Notes under the pieces: generated by a model
What the model saw: only the letters and a program-made list of their open reading frames with translations
What the model was told of the DNA's origin: nothing
Database searches by the model: none
NCBI RefSeq assembly: GCF_019931675.1
Contig: NZ_CP082922.1
Span: forward strand, 3,735,001-3,799,000
Direction: 5' to 3'
Length of the DNA: 64,000 nt
Source of the DNA: Nocardioides rotundus
GTDB lineage: Bacteria; Actinomycetota; Actinomycetes; Propionibacteriales; Nocardioidaceae
Translations under genes and position numbers: made by a program
Shown here: in pieces, positions 60,874 through 64,000 of the stretch
Layout: each line of letters begins with the position of its first letter
Position numbering within the stretch: position 1 is the stretch's first letter

Positions 60874-62316
60874 TCAGAGATAGACGCTCTGCAGCTGCTG
60901 GTAGGCAGCCAGTCCCTCCGGCCCGAGCTCGCGGCCGAGGCCGCTGCTCTTCACCCCGCCGAACGGCGCGGCCGGGTCGGGGATGTATCGGTTCACGCCG
61001 ATGGTCCCGGTCTGCACCCGCCGGGCCACCTCTGCGCCGCGGGCGGGGTCGGAGGTCCACACGGTGCCGCCGAGGCCGAAGTCGGAGTCGTTGGCGATGC
61101 GTACGGCGTCGTCCAGACCGTCGTAGGCGATGACCGTGAGCACCGGCCCGAAGATCTCCTCCTGCGCCATGGTCGCGTTGTTGTCGAGTCCGGCGAAGAC
61201 GGTGGGCTCGACGAAGAATCCCCGGTCGAGGTCGGGGCGGCCGCCGCCGGTGGTCACCCGGCCCTGCTCGGCGCGTCCCTTGGCGATGTAGGACTCCACC
61301 CGGTCCCGCTGCAGCCCGGTCGCCATCGGCCCGATCTGGGTCCCCGGGTCGGAGGCGGCCCCGACCTGCAGCCCTGCGGCGAAGGCGGTGAAGGCGTCCA
61401 CCACCTCGTCGTACCTGCTCCGCGGTGCGAGGACGCGGGTGCCGAGGAAGCAGGTCTGCCCGTTGTTGAGCAGGGTGGAGGTGAACAGGCCCTCGCCGAT
61501 CTGGGCGAGGTCGAGCTCGGCGTCCTCGAGCACGATCGCCGCCGACTTGCCACCGAGCTCGAGGGTCACGGGACGCAGCAGCCGGCCGCAGGTCTCCGCG
61601 ATCGCCCGCCCCGCGGCGGTCGACCCCGTGAAGCCGATCTTGTCCACGTCCGGGTGAGCGACGAGGTAGGCGCCCACCTCGCGCCCGGCCGGCACCACGT
61701 TGACCACCCCGGGCGGCAGTCCGGCCGCCTCGACCGCCTCGGCGAGGAGGAACGCGTCGAGCACGGTCTCCGGCGACGGCTTGATCACCAGCGTGCACCC
61801 TGCGGCGAGCGCCGGCGCGAGCTTGAACATGGTGAGCGCCTGCGGGAAGTTCCACGGCACGACGGCTCCGACCACCCCCAGCGGCTTCCGGCTGACCTCG
61901 ATCTCGCCGCCGAAGAAGCCGGGCCGCACCTCGGTGAATCCGCCTCTCGCGGCGAGCCCGGAGTAGTAGCGCAGCACCGCGCTGGGGTAACCGGCCTCGA
62001 GCTGGCGGGCGACGGCGACCGGCATCCCGTTCTGCGAGCTGACCCGCTGCACGAAGCCGTCGGCGCGCGCGTCGATCTCGTCGGCCAGCCTGTTCATCCC
62101 GACCGCCCGGCGCTCCGGCTCCCAGGCGGACCAGCCGGAGGGGTCGTCGAAGGCCCGGCGAGCCGCCGCAACGGCCGCGTCGATGTCGGCCTCCTGACCC
62201 TCGGGAACCGAGCCGACGACCTCCTCGGTGCTGGGATCGATCGGGCTGATCCGGCGACTGCTGCTGGGCGCGACCCACGTGCCGCCGATGAACAAGGTGT
62301 CGTAGTCGATAGCCAT
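60874..62316 (-). CDS. NAD(P)-dependent aldehyde dehydrogenase
   Basis: 480 residues. It contains VVPWNFPQ, KPSPETVL and GFTGSTAAGR; the catalytic Glu is in LELGGKSAAIV and the catalytic Cys in NNGQTCFLGTR, then QEEIFGPVL. A typical soluble aldehyde dehydrogenase, oxidising an aldehyde to its acid. ATG 62316 is preceded by GAGGAGCG. It is divergent from the AraC-type gene with 122 bp between starts, so it is probably controlled by it. Substrate unknown. Confidence 0.95.
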   Translation of the reverse strand: MAIDYDTLFIGGTWVAPSSSRRISPIDPSTEEVVGSVPEGQEADIDAAVAAARRAFDDPSGWSAWEPERRAVGMNRLADEIDARADGFVQRVSSQNGMPVAVARQLEAGYPSAVLRYYSGLAARGGFTEVRPGFFGGEIEVSRKPLGVVGAVVPWNFPQALTMFKLAPALAAGCTLVIKPSPETVLDAFLLAEAVEAAGLPPGVVNVVPAGREVGAYLVAHPDVDKIGFTGSTAAGRAIAETCGRLLRPVTLELGGKSAAIVLEDAELDLAQIGEGLFTSTLLNNGQTCFLGTRVLAPRSRYDEVVDAFTAFAAGLQVGAASDPGTQIGPMATGLQRDRVESYIAKGRAEQGRVTTGGGRPDLDRGFFVEPTVFAGLDNNATMAQEEIFGPVLTVIAYDGLDDAVRIANDSDFGLGGTVWTSDPARGAEVARRVQTGTIGVNRYIPDPAAPFGGVKSSGLGRELGPEGLAAYQQLQSVYL

Positions 62317-62438
62317 GGACGCTCCTCAGAGTGGATGCTTCCGGCTAGCCTGACTGCACCGCGCCGATCCGCGTTGACCGTGGGTGCCGCGGTTCTGGCC
62401 GATCCGTGCCAGTCCCTGGCCGCGAGGAGGCGAGGCCG

Positions 62439-63335
62439 ATGACCGACGAGGTCGCGCCCTGGGCGGACGAGATGGCCGCGGTCTTCGGTCTGACCGTCGA
62501 CGAGGCGTCCGCCCGAGGCCGAGTACGGCGGGCCCGGCTGGGCCAGGTGACCGCGTTCCGGATGACCGGGACGCCCCAATCGCTGCGGCGCGCCCCCGCC
62601 GCGATCCGAGAGGCGGAGGACACTCCGCTGAAGCTGTGCGCCGTCCGCTCCGGAGAGGTCACCCTGCGGCGCGACCGCGAGGGGGATCTGTCCCTGTCTG
62701 CCGGTCAGATGGGGCTCTACGACACCGGACTGACCTACGAGCTGCATGCGGACAGCCCGTGGGTCTGCACGGTGATGACGGTGCCGCGCGAGCTGCTGAC
62801 CATGCCGCCCAGGACGCTCGCCGCTGCGCTGGCCCACCGCTTCCCCGAGGAGGGCACCGGCGCGGTGCTCACCCGGCTGCTGGACTCCGCGGTCGACGAC
62901 GCCGGGGGCCGCCCGGACGCGGCGGTGCTGCTCGGACACGCCACAGTCAACCTGCTGGCCGGGCTGACGCTGGACCACGAGCGGCCGATCGCACCCGACG
63001 AGGCCCTGCGGGCCGGCGTACTCGGTCACATCCGGGCGGAGCTGGGCGACCCGGACCTGGGGGCGGCGTCGATCTGTGCGGCGCTGGGGCTGTCCCGGCG
63101 CACGCTCTACCGTCTGTTCGAGGGTCAGGAGTGGAGTCTCGCCGAGACCATCCGCAACCTGCGACTGGACGCGGTACGCGCGGACCTGCGCAGCCCGCAC
63201 CTGGCCGGGCGCAGCATCATGGCGATCGCGGCCGGCCGCGGCTTCCGCGACCAGGCGCACCTGACCCGGTCGTTCAAGGCGCGGTACGGCGTCACGCCCG
63301 CCGCCGCGCGCCGGGAGGCGTTGGGAGCAGGGTGA
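62439..63335 (+). CDS. AraC-family transcriptional regulator
   Basis: 298 residues from ATG 62439, after GAGGAGG (62423-62429); the frame is open 11 codons further upstream. The N-terminal AraC_binding_2-type sensor (LKLCAVRSGEVTLRRDREGDL) is followed by a C-terminal double helix-turn-helix: ASICAALGLSRRTLYRLFEG and SIMAIAAGRGFRDQAHLTRS, then FKARYGVTPAAAR. It probably activates the divergent aldehyde dehydrogenase gene in response to a small organic compound. Confidence 0.93.
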   Translation: MTDEVAPWADEMAAVFGLTVDEASARGRVRRARLGQVTAFRMTGTPQSLRRAPAAIREAEDTPLKLCAVRSGEVTLRRDREGDLSLSAGQMGLYDTGLTYELHADSPWVCTVMTVPRELLTMPPRTLAAALAHRFPEEGTGAVLTRLLDSAVDDAGGRPDAAVLLGHATVNLLAGLTLDHERPIAPDEALRAGVLGHIRAELGDPDLGAASICAALGLSRRTLYRLFEGQEWSLAETIRNLRLDAVRADLRSPHLAGRSIMAIAAGRGFRDQAHLTRSFKARYGVTPAAARREALGAG

Positions 63336-63341
63336 CCAGCG

Positions 63342-63737
63342 TCAGCCGCGGATCAACGCCGGGGTCACGTCGGTGTGGGTGAAGTCCTCGCCCACGAACA
63401 GCAGCGGCTCTCCGGTGGTGACCGCGAGCGCATAGGCGAAGCAGTCGCCGTAGTTCAGGCGCGCCGGCGAGCCCGACCCGCGTCCGAACCGCCGGTGTGC
63501 CATCCGGGCGACCTGACCCTGCTGCTCGGTGACCGGCGCGACCCGGATCTCCAGCGCGGCGATCAGCTCGTCCAGGCGGGCGCCGTGGGTCGCCGACCGG
63601 GAGTCCGCGACGATCGCCACCTCCAGGTGCGTGGCGACCGACATCTGGCAATCGGCAGCCGCCGCTGCTCGCAGCGCTTCGTCCGCTCCGGGCTCGTCCT
63701 CCAGGATCGCCATCAGCGCGGAGGAGTCGACGATCAC
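63342..63737 (-). CDS. vapC: VapC-type PIN-domain toxin
   Basis: 131 residues. PIN motifs: MIVDSSALMAILEDE (Asp4), then the acidic residue in LNYGDCFAYALA and VGEDFTHTDV near the C-terminus, as in the Mycobacterium VapC group with a Y-G-D-C-F-(A/S)-Y-A-L motif. An RNase toxin. It overlaps the antitoxin gene by 4 bp (ATGA). It lies 7 bp from the convergent AraC stop. A second, unrelated VapBC system relative to the one at 57.3-58.0 kb. Confidence 0.92.
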   Translation of the reverse strand: MIVDSSALMAILEDEPGADEALRAAAAADCQMSVATHLEVAIVADSRSATHGARLDELIAALEIRVAPVTEQQGQVARMAHRRFGRGSGSPARLNYGDCFAYALAVTTGEPLLFVGEDFTHTDVTPALIRG

Positions 63738-64000
63738 CGCGGCAGACCCATGGCATCGTCGTAGAGATCCTCGACCCGCCGGATCTGCACGTCTCCGACC
63801 GTCGGCGTGGCCCGGTAGCGCAGCGCGATGTCATGGACCAGGTCCACCTTGGCGGCCGTCCGCTGGTCATCCGGGTCCTCGCCCAGCTCGGTCAGCAGGC
63901 GCTCGAGCGCCTCCTCGATGGCGCCTGTTTGGGTCCTCCCGGTCAGGGCAGCGGCTCGGCGGGCGAGGGCATGCACGCGCTCGTTCTTGATGTTGAGGCT
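63734..64000 (-). CDS. vapB: VapB-type antitoxin (PSK family), start codon just outside the window
   Basis: 89 codons are visible. The N-terminal reading SLNIKNERVHALARRAAALTG at the edge matches the Rv0623-type VapB antitoxins, whose start codon would lie immediately beyond 64000. An internal GTG at 63976 is unlikely to be the start because the conserved N-terminus lies before it. The middle is helical (TGAIEEALERLLTEL) and the C-terminus acidic. Pairs with the VapC at 63342-63737. Confidence 0.85.
   Translation of the reverse strand, partial: SLNIKNERVHALARRAAALTGRTQTGAIEEALERLLTELGEDPDDQRTAAKVDLVHDIALRYRATPTVGDVQIRRVEDLYDDAMGLPR

Overview
The window is chromosomal DNA of a high-GC actinobacterium, most probably a member of the Nocardioidaceae (Nocardioides-like). 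This is an inference from three things: the very GC-rich codon use, the gene content (DUF222/HNH protein, DUF5709, actinobacterial LonA, fused DppD-DppF), and several start codons that sit exactly 6 nt after a TANNNT -10 box (leaderless transcripts). No rRNA, tRNA, CRISPR array, prophage or plasmid function was seen.

Layout. 1-9.5 kb: start of an amino-acid permease, Lon protease, a lipoprotein hydrolase, glucose-6-phosphate dehydrogenase, then an opposing Clp ATPase-DyP peroxidase pair. The two groups face each other across a repeat-rich gap. 9.6-15 kb: a DUF1345 membrane protein, a DHA2 exporter, and a lower-GC islet with a metzincin-type protease and a small lipoprotein separated by an IS256-family element. 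15-24 kb: a CopB-type copper ATPase behind two copper-type operators, then a four-gene polyhydroxyalkanoate (PHA) operon (acyl-CoA ligase, PHA synthase, acyl-CoA dehydrogenase, PHA depolymerase) with a divergent PucR-type regulator. 24-25.4 kb: an IS481-family element inserted at the tip of a hairpin. 25.4-35.3 kb: a ClC transporter, a disulfide-reductase-like flavoprotein, an aromatic-degradation operon (flavin monooxygenase, extradiol dioxygenase, FAH-type hydrolase, divergent GntR regulator), a ferredoxin-reductase-like protein, and a GDT1-type manganese exporter behind a yybP-ykoY riboswitch. 35.3-47.3 kb: two MFS exporters, a MarR regulator, a complete Dpp-type peptide ABC transporter and a divergent carnitine acyltransferase-like enzyme. 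47.3-57.2 kb: single housekeeping or stress genes (glutaminase-STAS, LtrA, GNAT, a NUDIX-kinase fusion, an M15 peptidase, VOC, methyltransferase, PAP2). 57.3-64 kb: two VapBC modules, an FMN reductase, a DUF222-HNH protein, a decaying P-loop kinase gene, an aldehyde dehydrogenase and a divergent AraC regulator.

How the genes work together. The PHA operon would activate fatty acids, polymerise the hydroxyacyl-CoA, and later depolymerise and oxidise the product. The aromatic operon would hydroxylate, ring-cleave and hydrolyse a phenolic substrate that cannot be named from sequence. The other units look like single-purpose stress or transport genes.

The most unusual content is non-coding. There are several families of short repeats: a 21-bp family of about ten copies at three loci; a three-copy hairpin family; a 20-mer present three times upstream of DUF5709; a 31-bp tandem array; and a 33-bp tandem array expanded inside a coding region. 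Both IS elements can be excised on paper to restore the ancestral sequence. Three genes carry single-base frameshifts (transposase at about 13.81 kb, membrane protein at 54.10 kb, kinase at 60.28 kb); these could be real decay or assembly indels. No clear new multi-gene system was found.
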